Made by a program: the position numbers and the translations under genes. A DNA stretch of 64,000 bases from Labilibacter sediminis (GTDB lineage: Bacteria > Bacteroidota > Bacteroidia > Bacteroidales > Marinilabiliaceae), in NCBI RefSeq assembly GCF_005877885.1, contig NZ_VCHY01000003.1, forward strand, positions 248,001-312,000. The letters are read 5' to 3'. The notes beneath the pieces are model-generated. The model had not been told where the DNA came from. It did no database searches and was given only the letters and a program-made list of their open reading frames with translations. Every line of letters starts with the position of its first letter. Positions within the stretch are counted from its first letter, which is position 1. This document shows positions 1 through 8,239 of the stretch, one piece after another.

Positions 1-110
1 TGACCTCATTGGCTCAAAAGCACAAAAACAAAGCTTAAATTCAAGATTTCTTTAAGAATTATTAACACAAGTGTTGTTTTTGCTGTAATTCTAATACCCC
101 TGAAAATGCG

Positions 111-118
111 TATCTTTG
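111..118 (+). promoter_or_regulatory. -7 promoter box (TATCTTTG) of the AspT-like transporter
   Basis: TATCTTTG matches the Bacteroidota -7 consensus TAnnTTTG and ends 22 bases before the ATG at 141. I see no good TTTG -33 box at the usual 19-21 base distance, so only the -7 half is supported. Confidence 0.4.
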
Positions 119-140
119 CACGCCTAATAATGTACTTCAT

Positions 141-1733
141 ATGGACTTTTTTCAACATAGTTACTTCGCACTATTTGTTATTATTTGCCTTGGTTATATC
201 ATTGGGAATGCCAAAATAAAGGGAATTTCTCTTGATATATCTGCCATAATTTTTGTTGCCCTCATATTTGGACACTATGGTGTAGTAATGCCTGGCATCA
301 TCGAGAAAATTGGATTAATATTATTTGTTTACACCATTGGTATACAGGCAGGACCCGGGTTTTTCGATTCATTTAAAAAACAGGGGCGCACATTGGTAAT
401 AATGGCTGCAGTGGTGATTGTATCAGCATCGGTATTTACTTACCTGGCTATTATTCTTTTTGATATTGATGTGGCAGTTGCCATAGGTTTATTAACCGGT
501 GCATTAACAAGTACACCCGGATTAGCTGCAGCCATTGAAAGTACCGGATCTACCGGCGTATCTATAGGCTATGGTATTGCATATCCGTTTGGTGTTATTG
601 GTGTTATTCTTTTTGTACGCTTATATCCTAAGTTTATTAAAGCAGATTTAAAAAAGGCCGAAAAAGATTATGAAGCCTCTTCAGAAGAGAGTTTTCCTGA
701 GATTCTTTTTAAACACTTTATTGTTGAAAACGATAATGTTACCGGAAAAACCATTGGTGAATTAAGGATACGAACCATGACACAAGGTGTGATATCGAGA
801 GTGATGGCCGGAGGTGAAGCCCAGGTGCCAAGCTCAAAAACCAAATTAAATATTGGGGATATCATTAAAGCGGTAGGTACAGATGATGCTTTAAAAAAGA
901 TGGAGCTTCTTATCGGTAGCGAAACCAAACAGGAAATTCCACTTAAAGAAGGTTATGAGATACAATCCATCCTTGTATCCAACACCGAAGTGGTAAATAA
1001 AACCATTAAAGAAATAAATCAATGGACATCCACATATCATGTTACCATAACTCGTGTGCGACGTTCAGGAATTGATATTATTCCATCACCTAATTTAAGA
1101 TTACAAATGGGTGATAAAATCAAGATTTCATGCAGTCGTGATCATATGCAAATGGTTACAAAAATATTTGGTGGTAATAGCAGAAAACTATCTGACACCA
1201 ACTTTTTTCCCATTGCAGCAGGGATAGTACTCGGCTTCTTTTTAGGTAAATTCTCACTTAACTTTGGAAACTCATTTACTTTTTCATTGGGTTTAACCGG
1301 AGGAGTTTTAACCGTAGCCATGATTTTAAGCCGCATTGGTAAAACAGGCCCAATCATTTGGTCAATGTCGGGTGGTGCTAACCAATTATTACGTACACTG
1401 GGATTAATGTTCTTTTTAACCGGAGTGGGTACAAAAGCCGGTGCGCAAATTGTAGAAACCTATAATCAGTATGGTTTTAGTTTATTTTTAATAGGTGGCG
1501 CACTTACTTTGTTACCAATGATTTTTGGTGCTATTATAGCCCGCCTTGTATTTAAAATTAATATACTTTCGATGCTTGGAGCCTTAACAGGTTCAATGAC
1601 CAGCACTCCGGGTCTTGCCGCTGTTGATCCGATGACTGAAACAAACGCACCATCCATTGCATATGCAACGGTTTATCCGGTAGCCATGGTTCTATTAATC
1701 ATTTGCGTACAGATATTGGCTTCGTTTGGATAA
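141..1733 (+). CDS. AspT/YidE/YbjL-type membrane transporter with central RCK_C domains
   Basis: A 530-aa inner-membrane protein of the aspartate:alanine exchanger (AspT) hyperfamily. Two hydrophobic halves (about residues 5-165 and 375-530) flank a soluble middle containing two TrkA-C (RCK_C)-like repeats (about 205-370). The two halves are internal duplicates: TSTPGLAA occurs at 123-130 and again at 487-494, each preceded by GALT, which is the hallmark of the duplicated YidE/YbjL transporter domain. AspT itself exchanges aspartate for alanine; most YidE/YbjL relatives have no known substrate, and nothing here fixes it. RCK_C domains usually bind a small regulatory ligand. The gene stands alone, with a -7 box at 111-118, and is followed after 18 bases by a convergent gene. 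Family assignment is firm; substrate unknown. Confidence 0.88.
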   Translation: MDFFQHSYFALFVIICLGYIIGNAKIKGISLDISAIIFVALIFGHYGVVMPGIIEKIGLILFVYTIGIQAGPGFFDSFKKQGRTLVIMAAVVIVSASVFTYLAIILFDIDVAVAIGLLTGALTSTPGLAAAIESTGSTGVSIGYGIAYPFGVIGVILFVRLYPKFIKADLKKAEKDYEASSEESFPEILFKHFIVENDNVTGKTIGELRIRTMTQGVISRVMAGGEAQVPSSKTKLNIGDIIKAVGTDDALKKMELLIGSETKQEIPLKEGYEIQSILVSNTEVVNKTIKEINQWTSTYHVTITRVRRSGIDIIPSPNLRLQMGDKIKISCSRDHMQMVTKIFGGNSRKLSDTNFFPIAAGIVLGFFLGKFSLNFGNSFTFSLGLTGGVLTVAMILSRIGKTGPIIWSMSGGANQLLRTLGLMFFLTGVGTKAGAQIVETYNQYGFSLFLIGGALTLLPMIFGAIIARLVFKINILSMLGALTGSMTSTPGLAAVDPMTETNAPSIAYATVYPVAMVLLIICVQILASFG

Positions 1734-1751
1734 ATTCCGGAATAAAAGATT

Positions 1752-2885
1752 TTATAAATTACTAAGTCTGGTCGCTACCTCTATGAGCACATCATCGGGT
1801 AGTGACAGATTAATTCGTAAGTGTTTTCTTTTACTTTTTTGATGATAATAGAAACTAATAGGCATGGCTGCTATATCTTTTTCCTTCATTAGTTTTAAAC
1901 CAAGTTCTACATCATTCTCATCATAAACATCTTCCAAACTAATTAACTGAAAATATGTCCCTCTGCTTGGAATAACTTTAACCTTTGAATCTTCAAGCAC
2001 CTTTACAAAAAGATCTCTTTTTTTCTGGTAAACAGATGACATGCCATTATAATCTTTAAACTCCTTAATATACTCGGCTACTGCCTTTTGATATGGCAAA
2101 TTAATTCCTTCACCTACAATATCAATTACCTTCCGAATTTTTTCCATAAATTTTGGCACAGATAAGCAATATCCAATATGCCAATTAGGGATATTTAAAG
2201 ATTCATTAAATGAAGAAACAATAACACTACGTTCTCTTAATTTCGGATACAAAGCTATACTTTGATGCATTTCATTGTCAAAAACAATATGCTCAAAAGA
2301 TTCATCACTAAGGATAACAATGTTAGTTCCATTAATAATTTTCTGCAGCCTTATCATATCTAATTCCGACAGCGTTGATCCTGTTGGGAAATGAGGTGAA
2401 TTAATAATAATCATTTTTGTATTGGCAGTGATTAACTTTTGAACATCTTCCCAGTTAACATTATACTCCGGTGCTTTTAAGGTAACAAACACTGCACGAG
2501 CGCCAATAATATTTATGGCTGCTTCATAGCTTTTATGCGAAGGCTCAAAAATCAACACCTCATCACCTTCTTTTACCAATGCCAATATGGTAGCAAAAAC
2601 ACTTTGCCTCACTCCTGCCGTTACAGACACATCGGTATTCGGATTGTACTTATGGTCGTATAAACGAGCTGTTTTATTGGCAATGGCTTCTCTTAATTCA
2701 TGTAAACCAAACTTATGTGAGCTTAAATTGGCAAAAGGTAAAATGTTTTTTTGTAATAATTTTTCAAGGTTAGGATCACAGTGTTGTGCAGAATGATTTC
2801 CTGCCAAATTTATTACACCACTTTCCTTTGCATAATCGATAATAGCTTTAGGAGAATTCAGCGTTTCTATACTTTGTGTAATCAT
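1752..2885 (-). CDS. Degenerate fold-type I aminotransferase homologue (methionine aminotransferase-like) lacking the PLP lysine
   Basis: A 377-aa protein that aligns end to end with class I/II aminotransferases of the methionine aminotransferase (YbdL) kind: VTAG near 88, NSPH near 162, SDE at 193-195, SSFN..L..PNWHIGYC at 224-240 and a C-terminal RINLS with the carboxylate-binding Arg (357). Three residues that hold or activate pyridoxal phosphate are changed: the Asn of the N-P motif is Phe166, the Tyr that follows SDE is Phe197, and the Schiff-base Lys of SFGKT is Glu228 (codon GAA at 2202-2204, read directly from the reverse strand). The Asp of SDE is kept. The frame is intact, so this looks like a maintained protein that no longer carries out normal transamination; it may bind a ligand or regulate. 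Homology is clear; function is unknown. Confidence 0.8.
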   Translation of the reverse strand: MITQSIETLNSPKAIIDYAKESGVINLAGNHSAQHCDPNLEKLLQKNILPFANLSSHKFGLHELREAIANKTARLYDHKYNPNTDVSVTAGVRQSVFATILALVKEGDEVLIFEPSHKSYEAAINIIGARAVFVTLKAPEYNVNWEDVQKLITANTKMIIINSPHFPTGSTLSELDMIRLQKIINGTNIVILSDESFEHIVFDNEMHQSIALYPKLRERSVIVSSFNESLNIPNWHIGYCLSVPKFMEKIRKVIDIVGEGINLPYQKAVAEYIKEFKDYNGMSSVYQKKRDLFVKVLEDSKVKVIPSRGTYFQLISLEDVYDENDVELGLKLMKEKDIAAMPISFYYHQKSKRKHLRINLSLPDDVLIEVATRLSNL

Positions 2886-3008
2886 AGCTTAATTTCATTA
2901 CGTAAATACTACTGCATCTGATTACCCTCATTAAGCGTAACCTCGATGATAAACCTCCCTTTTACAAGGAATTTCACACAGGTGCTATATTGAGTTTTTA
3001 CAACTAAT

Positions 3009-3046
3009 AAAATCTGAGCTCTTTAATTTTAATCGAACTCAGGTTA
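3009..3046 (-). repeat. Dispersed hairpin element with AACCTGAGTTC..GAGCTCAG arms; possible recO terminator
   Basis: On the minus strand CTGAGTTC and GAGCTCAG (7 of 8 paired) enclose a 13-base AT-rich loop and are followed by ATTTTATT. It lies downstream of recO and could end its transcript, but nearly the same sequence occurs at 14467-14513 between divergent genes, where no terminator is needed, and its left arm recurs near 7284-7304. I therefore call it a short dispersed repeat first and a terminator second. Confidence 0.5.
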
Positions 3047-3133
3047 ATAATTTACACACACCTTATCTAATTTACGAAACTTTTTTAATAAGATAAGACA
3101 ATCACATCTTAATTAGCTTAAAAGATTTAGGCA

Positions 3134-3862
3134 CTATCTAAACAGATCTTTTAATACCTTAAACGATTTAATCGTTGAAAAACCAGATAGGTGTAATTGA
3201 TAGTAGAGCAAAAACTTTTCAAGAAACTCTGTTCTTTGCTCCCCTGATAAATCCAGCTCATTTAAATGACCAATACCGGTATCTTTTAACTGCACCAGTA
3301 ACTGCGTTTGCCAAACATTCATAAACTGATGATGAGAAGGCTCCATAGTTACAAAATCACCGGTTTTTAAATCAAAAAACTTTTCGTTACTTAAGTTCTT
3401 ATAATGTGGATAAAAGCCCAATGGCTGGGTAAGTCTGAATAAAAGAAAAATATGAAAGTTTTGAACCCCGGGTAACGGACTATCTAATACCGATATACTT
3501 TGGTGTAAAAAATCAAAAACATCAGTCCCTAATTTATCTTCTAAGCGGAAAGAGCTATTGAGAACCTCTGCTATAAAAAAAGCAATACTTCTTCGTGTAT
3601 GCTCAAACGGAATCTGAACAAACGGAGTGTTTACTTTAAAATCTTTAATGCGGTGTATTGTTTTCTTATTGGAATGATAGACCTCTAAATCAACCAGAGT
3701 TAGCGGTTGAAGAAAAACCGTTTTTCCTCTGTTTTTTCTACTTCTAACCTGATTTATCATGTACGATTGAAGCCCAAACTTTTCGGTGTAGATATGAGAT
3801 ACTACACTTGACTCTGCATACTTGGTATGGGTTAATACTATTCCCCTGGTTGATTCAATCAT
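3134..3862 (-). CDS. recO: DNA repair protein RecO
   Basis: A 242-aa RecO, the mediator that helps load RecA on SSB-coated gap DNA in the RecFOR pathway and anneals single strands. The N-terminal OB-fold signature is clear (IVLTHTKYAESSVVSHIYTE, residues 9-28), followed by the family's helical domain with FFIAEVL and PLGFYP. The length is normal. The protein contains no cysteine at all, so the zinc-binding loop found in many RecO proteins is absent, as is usual in Bacteroidota. It is monocistronic, read away from the ALDH gene's terminator at 3972-4013. Confidence 0.93.
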   Translation of the reverse strand: MIESTRGIVLTHTKYAESSVVSHIYTEKFGLQSYMINQVRSRKNRGKTVFLQPLTLVDLEVYHSNKKTIHRIKDFKVNTPFVQIPFEHTRRSIAFFIAEVLNSSFRLEDKLGTDVFDFLHQSISVLDSPLPGVQNFHIFLLFRLTQPLGFYPHYKNLSNEKFFDLKTGDFVTMEPSHHQFMNVWQTQLLVQLKDTGIGHLNELDLSGEQRTEFLEKFLLYYQLHLSGFSTIKSFKVLKDLFR

Positions 3863-3971
3863 ACAATTTAATAAACATTACCCCTGCAAATATATAGTAT
3901 ATATCAGATTTATACATACCCCAAATAGCGTCTTTTATACTTTATTAAACCTTAAACAATCTCAATCCGAA

Positions 3972-4013
3972 AATTTAAAAACCCAACCCATGATATATCA
4001 CAGGTTGGGTTTT
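3972..4013 (-). terminator. Rho-independent terminator of the ALDH gene
   Basis: AACCCAACC (3980-3988) pairs perfectly with GGTTGGGTT (4003-4011) around a 14-base loop. Read on the minus strand the hairpin is followed by a T-rich tract. It lies 45 bases after the stop codon of the aldehyde dehydrogenase. Confidence 0.8.
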
Positions 4014-4057
4014 AAGCTGCAAATCTAATCTAACCCTCTAAAAACTACTATCAACCG

Positions 4058-5644
4058 TTAAAATTCAAACTTAATTCCCTGGGCCAGTGGCAAGTCGTTA
4101 CTCCAATTAACTGTATTGGTTTGTCGACGCATATATGCCTTCCATGCATCAGAACCGGATTCCCTGCCACCACCGGTTTCTTTTTCACCACCAAAAGCAC
4201 CTCCTATCTCAGCTCCCGAGGTACCGATATTTACATTGGCTATTCCACAATCGCTGCCTACTGCTGAAATAAATTCTTCGCATTCGTGCATATTCTGACT
4301 AAATATAGAAGATGATAATCCTTGTGGCACATCATTATGAAGCACAATTGCCTCATCAAAAGATTCATATTTCATCACATATAAAACAGGCACAAATGAT
4401 TCGGTTTGTACAATAGGCAGATGATTTTCTGCTTCAATAATACTTGGCAATACGTAATGCCCTTTATCGGGATGGCCCCTTTTAATTACCTTATCTCCAA
4501 ACAAAAGTTTACACCCCTGTTCTTTCGCACTTTTAATTGTTTGCCTGTACAAATCAACAGCTCCTTCATCAACCAAAGGCCCAACCAAAACACTTTCATC
4601 CAAAGGATTACCAATCTTTTTTTCAATTTGCTTATAGGCATTTATCAATCCTTCAATCACCTGATTGTATATGGACTGGTGAATTATTAAACGTCGGGTT
4701 GAAGTGCAACGCTGACCTGTGGTGCCTACTGCACCAAAAACAATAGCCGGTATGGCCATTTGTAAATCAACTGTTGAAGCCACAATAATAGCATTATTTC
4801 CACCCAGCTCAGCTATAGTGCGTCCCAATCTGGATGCTACTTTTTTACTAACTTTTTTACCTACTTCCGTTGAACCTGTAATGGATATTAACGACACTCT
4901 TTTATCCTCAGCTATCAAATCACCAATTTCAGATGAAGGTGCCACAATTAAATTCAATACACCTTCCGGAACATTGTTATCTCTCAATACCTTTTCAATT
5001 ACCTTATGAACGCCGATAGCACACAGAGGAACCTTTGAACTGGGTTTCCAAATACACACATCTCCACAAACCAAAGCAATCATTGCATTCCATGCCCACA
5101 CGGCCATTGGAAAATTAAATGCCGAAATAATCCCTACAATACCCAATGGATGATATTGATCAAACAAACGGTGTCCAGGACGCTCACTATGCATGGTAAA
5201 ACCATAAAGCTGACGCGATAAACCCACTGCAAAATCACAGATATCAATCATTTCCTGAACTTCACCCAAACCTTCCTGGTATATTTTACCCATCTCCAAT
5301 GAAATCAGTTGGCCTAAATGCTCTTTTTCCTGCCTTAAAGCCTCTCCTATTAAGCGTACCACCTCACCTCTTTTTGGCGCTGGTACTTTCCTCCATGTTT
5401 TAAAAGCCTGTTGAGCAAGCTCAACCATATGAATATAATCTCCGGCTACAGCATTACTTACATTTGCAATAGGATGTCCATCAATTGGTGAAAATGATGT
5501 CAAGGTAATTCCTTCTGTTTTTTTCCACTGAGTACCAGTACAGAAACCTAAGTTTTCATGATTTATACCTAAGGATTTAAGCATTGCAGGCACACCATAA
5601 TCCAGTTTCTGATGTGATCGATATTTTAGGTAAAACTCTGACAT
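4058..5644 (-). CDS. ALDH7-type aldehyde dehydrogenase (alpha-aminoadipic semialdehyde / P6C dehydrogenase-like)
   Basis: A 528-aa NAD(P)-dependent aldehyde dehydrogenase resembling antiquitin (ALDH7A1) and bacterial L-piperidine-6-carboxylate dehydrogenases. Visible landmarks are the oxyanion Asn in AFNFP (177), WKPSS of the cofactor site (199-203), FTGS-like ITGSTEVG (255-262), the general-base Glu in AELGG (279) and the nucleophile Cys in GQRCTS (313). ALDH7 enzymes oxidise alpha-aminoadipate semialdehyde to 2-aminoadipate in lysine catabolism, but no other lysine-degradation gene is nearby, so the substrate is inferred from family only. A clear terminator follows. The divergent neighbour at 5820 is a POT-like carrier; a 175-bp spacer separates them. 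Confidence 0.88.
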   Translation of the reverse strand: MSEFYLKYRSHQKLDYGVPAMLKSLGINHENLGFCTGTQWKKTEGITLTSFSPIDGHPIANVSNAVAGDYIHMVELAQQAFKTWRKVPAPKRGEVVRLIGEALRQEKEHLGQLISLEMGKIYQEGLGEVQEMIDICDFAVGLSRQLYGFTMHSERPGHRLFDQYHPLGIVGIISAFNFPMAVWAWNAMIALVCGDVCIWKPSSKVPLCAIGVHKVIEKVLRDNNVPEGVLNLIVAPSSEIGDLIAEDKRVSLISITGSTEVGKKVSKKVASRLGRTIAELGGNNAIIVASTVDLQMAIPAIVFGAVGTTGQRCTSTRRLIIHQSIYNQVIEGLINAYKQIEKKIGNPLDESVLVGPLVDEGAVDLYRQTIKSAKEQGCKLLFGDKVIKRGHPDKGHYVLPSIIEAENHLPIVQTESFVPVLYVMKYESFDEAIVLHNDVPQGLSSSIFSQNMHECEEFISAVGSDCGIANVNIGTSGAEIGGAFGGEKETGGGRESGSDAWKAYMRRQTNTVNWSNDLPLAQGIKFEF

Positions 5645-5752
5645 AACAATAAATGATTAATGGTTAATACACTTAGTTTAAAAGAAATCCGATAATCAAG
5701 TTAGGTAATTTTTATTACAGAGTAAAGATCATACATGCTTGCCCTAACATGA

Positions 5753-5784
5753 TTTTTGTCTTTTCCTATGTCCCATACAATTTG
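5753..5784 (+). promoter_or_regulatory. Possible promoter of the POT-like carrier
   Basis: TTTTTG (5753-5758) and TACAATTTG (5776-5784) resemble the Bacteroidota -33 TTTG and -7 TAnnTTTG boxes, but the -7 box carries one extra base. It lies 36 bases before the ATG at 5820. Tentative. Confidence 0.3.
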
Positions 5785-5819
5785 TATCTATGCCGCTTGA
5801 TTAGAAACTTTTAGGAGAT

Positions 5820-7208
5820 ATGATTAGTAGAGTAAATAAATTTATAAGAAGTTTTTCAGGAGCATTTTGGACAGCCAACTTTGCTGAATTATTAGAACGT
5901 GCTGCGTATTATGGTGTATTTATTGTTATCACCCTGTACTTATCCAGAATACTGGCCTTTAATGACATACAGGCAGCAGCTATTGCAGGAACATTTTCTG
6001 CTTTATTGTACTTTTTACCCACATTTGCAGGAGCTTACGCCGATAAAATTGGGTTTAAAAAGTCATTAATTGTTGCTTTCTCCTTTTTAACACTTGGATA
6101 TTTCGGTCTTGGTTTACTACCTACCTTTATTCAAAACGCAGGCCTTGCAGAATATGGTTTTGAAACGACTTTTAAAGGATTAGAACACAGCAATTTTAGG
6201 TATGTGATCCTACCTGTTATGGCACTTATCATTATTGGGGGTAGTTTTATTAAATCGGTAATAACCGGAACTGTTTCGCTTGAAACCAGTGAAAAAAACA
6301 GAGCTACAGGTTTTTCTATCTTTTACACCATTGTAAATATTGGTGCCTTTTCCGGAAAAACCATAGTAAAACCCCTACGCGAGGCCATGGGTAATGTTGG
6401 TTTAATCAATATTAGTTATTTCTCAGCCGGGATGACTTTATTGGCTTTAATAGCTGTTTATTTCTTTTTTAAACCATCTGTTCAACAACGCGAAGGAAAA
6501 TCATTTAGTGAAATATGGCAGGCGTTTATTAAAGTGTTGTGCAACGGCCGATTGATTACACTCATATTTATCATCACCGGCTTTTGGATGGTACAGCATC
6601 AGCTATATGCTACTATGCCAAAATATGTTTTACGTATGGCTGGTGAAGGAGCTTCTCCAAGTTGGTATGCCAATGTTAATCCGCTCGTAGTTTTTAGTAC
6701 TGTAGGTATTATTACTTCTTTAATGAGAAAAAGAAGTGCGTTATATTCCATGACCGTAGGCATGTTTATTATGCCGGTTTCAGCTTTTTGTATGGCAGCA
6801 GGAAACTTATTTAGTGGTGAAACCATGAGCTTTGTTGACATGCATCCGGTTGCCTTTATGATGATTGTAGGTATTGCTTTTCAAGGGCTGGCCGAATCAT
6901 TTATTTCACCTCGATTTTTAGAATATTTTTCCTTTCAGGCACCGAAAGGTGAAGAAGGTTTATACCTGGGCTTTAGCCACCTACACTCTTTCCTGTCGAG
7001 CTTATTAGGATTTTTAATGTCCGGAGTTTTATTAGAAAAATATTGTCCTGACCCTGTTTTATTTGGAGGAAAAACAGCCGAATGGCAAGCCGCAAGTGCA
7101 AATGCACATTACATTTGGTATTATTTTGGTGCCATTGCTACTTTATCAGCCATATCGCTTGTTGCTTATGGAAAAATTACCAAAAAACAAGATTTAAAGA
7201 CAGAATAA
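5820..7208 (+). CDS. POT/PTR-like major facilitator superfamily transporter
   Basis: A 462-aa integral membrane protein with about 12 hydrophobic segments. The N-terminal ELLERAAYYG (residues 22-31) is a variant of the ERFSYYG signature of proton-dependent oligopeptide transporters, and GAYADKIGFKKS matches the MFS loop 2-3 motif. POT proteins import di- and tripeptides with protons, but the degenerate signature (A instead of F, no following MR) means the substrate could differ; related Bacteroidota proteins are usually annotated only as MFS transporter. ATG at 5820 is preceded by AGGAGA, one of the few good ribosome sites in the window. A strong terminator lies 115 bases downstream. Confidence 0.8.
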   Translation: MISRVNKFIRSFSGAFWTANFAELLERAAYYGVFIVITLYLSRILAFNDIQAAAIAGTFSALLYFLPTFAGAYADKIGFKKSLIVAFSFLTLGYFGLGLLPTFIQNAGLAEYGFETTFKGLEHSNFRYVILPVMALIIIGGSFIKSVITGTVSLETSEKNRATGFSIFYTIVNIGAFSGKTIVKPLREAMGNVGLINISYFSAGMTLLALIAVYFFFKPSVQQREGKSFSEIWQAFIKVLCNGRLITLIFIITGFWMVQHQLYATMPKYVLRMAGEGASPSWYANVNPLVVFSTVGIITSLMRKRSALYSMTVGMFIMPVSAFCMAAGNLFSGETMSFVDMHPVAFMMIVGIAFQGLAESFISPRFLEYFSFQAPKGEEGLYLGFSHLHSFLSSLLGFLMSGVLLEKYCPDPVLFGGKTAEWQAASANAHYIWYYFGAIATLSAISLVAYGKITKKQDLKTE

Positions 7209-7283
7209 TTATTAATATCTTTAGCTAACAAAGTGCAGATAAAATGTCAATGATTTTTTGAAGTCATAAAAAAGAATTAATTT

Positions 7284-7306
7284 ATTAACCTGAGTTCAAT
7301 CAAATA
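7284..7306 (+). repeat. Partial copy of the AACCTGAGTTC dispersed element
   Basis: TTAACCTGAGTTCAATCAAA matches the left arm of the hairpin repeats at 3009-3046 and 14467-14513 (both read on the minus strand). The right arm is missing here. It precedes the terminator at 7324-7365. Confidence 0.4.
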
Positions 7307-7323
7307 CACTCACACAACTAATT

Positions 7324-7365
7324 GAGCCGGCAAATCATCCCACCGATTTGGCGGCTCTTTTTTTT
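7324..7365 (+). terminator. Strong Rho-independent terminator
   Basis: GAGCCGGCAAATC (7324-7336) and GATTTGGCGGCTC (7345-7357) form a 13-bp stem with one mismatch and an 8-base loop, followed by eight T. It should stop transcription from the carrier gene that ends at 7208. Confidence 0.85.
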
Positions 7366-7538
7366 AACCCAGATTATGCATTAGATTTTCGTTATGAACA
7401 TTGAAAATGCAATAAAACAAACACTTACTGAAACGAGGCATAGCACCGCTATGGTGAGTTGAAGCAAGTGAGTAAAACGATTTGTTTTAAAGTAGTTTCA
7501 ATGTGCAATAGATTAGCTAATGCATATTCCGGGTTTAA
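7363..7538 (+). repeat. Copy A of a ~176-bp palindromic dispersed element
   Basis: The ends are inverted: TTAACCCAGATTATGCATTAGA at the left, AGCTAATGCATATTCCGGGTTTAA at the right. Inner arms (GAACATTGAAA and TTTCAATGTG) also pair, leaving an asymmetric centre GCATAGCACCGCTATGGTGAG. Copies B (10681-10857) and C (37598-37773) share this structure and the same orientation. No open reading frame is inside. It looks like a miniature inverted-repeat or hairpin element; the left edge merges with the T-run of the terminator, so the exact boundary is uncertain. Confidence 0.75.
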
Positions 7539-7704
7539 CTACAATTTATTTCGAGATCTTCTGACATCTAAAAGAACCTAAATAGACTGTTTCTGTTAAA
7601 TTCTATTCTTTTGATAAAAAAGTAAAAAAGAGTATAATTAATACATTAAACTTCTTAGAAACAAAGATTAACACCATATTTTAAATTAACCATAAAATTA
7701 TAGC

Positions 7705-7712
7705 TAGTTTTG
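7705..7712 (+). promoter_or_regulatory. -7 promoter box (TAGTTTTG) of the metal-uptake locus
   Basis: TAGTTTTG is an exact TAnnTTTG box 48 bases before the ATG at 7761. The -33 region is AT-rich without a clear TTTG. Between the repeat's end (7538) and this box I see nothing else. Confidence 0.45.
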
Positions 7713-7760
7713 AAGTTCTTTAAACAAAAACAACATTGCTTAGTTGTATAGGCATACAAT

Positions 7761-8129
7761 ATGAAGACTTGGTATAAAATATGGGTATTGGTTGTTATTG
7801 GGGCTTTTTTACTTCCTAATACAGTAAAGCTTGTACATATAGCTAAGGCTGCTCATGCGCATCATCATTGCGAACATGCACACCACACTCACTTTACCGC
7901 TGCTAACAATAGCAATACCAAGGCATTTAATATTTATAACAACCATACCGATTCTCACCTGTGCTATATCTGTAATTTTCACTATTCAGGTTTTAAGAAC
8001 AGTGAAAAAATTACATTAGGTGTTATCGGTATTCGTTTTGAAGAAAGTAAGGCTGTTCGTTATCTAATGAGTCACAGCCTTCCAAAGTATTCAAGCAAGT
8101 TATTACGTGCTCCTCCTTTCACAGCTTAA
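7761..8129 (+). CDS. Small His-rich exported protein, probable periplasmic metal binder
   Basis: A 122-aa protein with a signal-like hydrophobic N-terminus (residues 6-26) followed by a dense run of histidines, HAHHHCEHAHHTHF (about 33-46), then HLCYICNFHYSG with a CxxC pair (about 67-78) and a C-terminal LLRAPPFTA. Similar His-rich, CxxC-containing small proteins ending in an LRAPP-like motif are found in front of TonB-dependent receptors in Bacteroidota. The composition predicts Zn, Cu or Ni binding at the envelope. It lies 110 bases upstream of the receptor gene on the same strand, with no terminator between them. The function is inferred from residues and context; I know no characterised homologue. 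Confidence 0.7.
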   Translation: MKTWYKIWVLVVIGAFLLPNTVKLVHIAKAAHAHHHCEHAHHTHFTAANNSNTKAFNIYNNHTDSHLCYICNFHYSGFKNSEKITLGVIGIRFEESKAVRYLMSHSLPKYSSKLLRAPPFTA

Positions 8130-8239
8130 CATAGATGATTGTAATACAGCTTATTAAATTCTGATAATAAGAACTCAGGCAGACAAGCCTGTTGAATCAG
8201 AAACTTTTTAAGCTATTGTGTTAAGTAAAAATTAAAAAC

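Noticed and set aside
64-75. AACACAAGTGTT inverted repeat before the first gene as an operator
   Set aside because: Five-base arms with a two-base centre in AT-rich DNA are expected by chance.
2886-3133. Possible riboswitch (SAM or TPP) in the leader of the aminotransferase homologue
   Set aside because: The leader has GGGAGG-like bits but no conserved core of any riboswitch class I can match.
3415-3423. TGTGGATAA, the reverse of a DnaA box (TTATCCACA), inside recO
   Set aside because: It is single, inside a conserved gene, and an origin needs a cluster with an AT-rich unwinding region.
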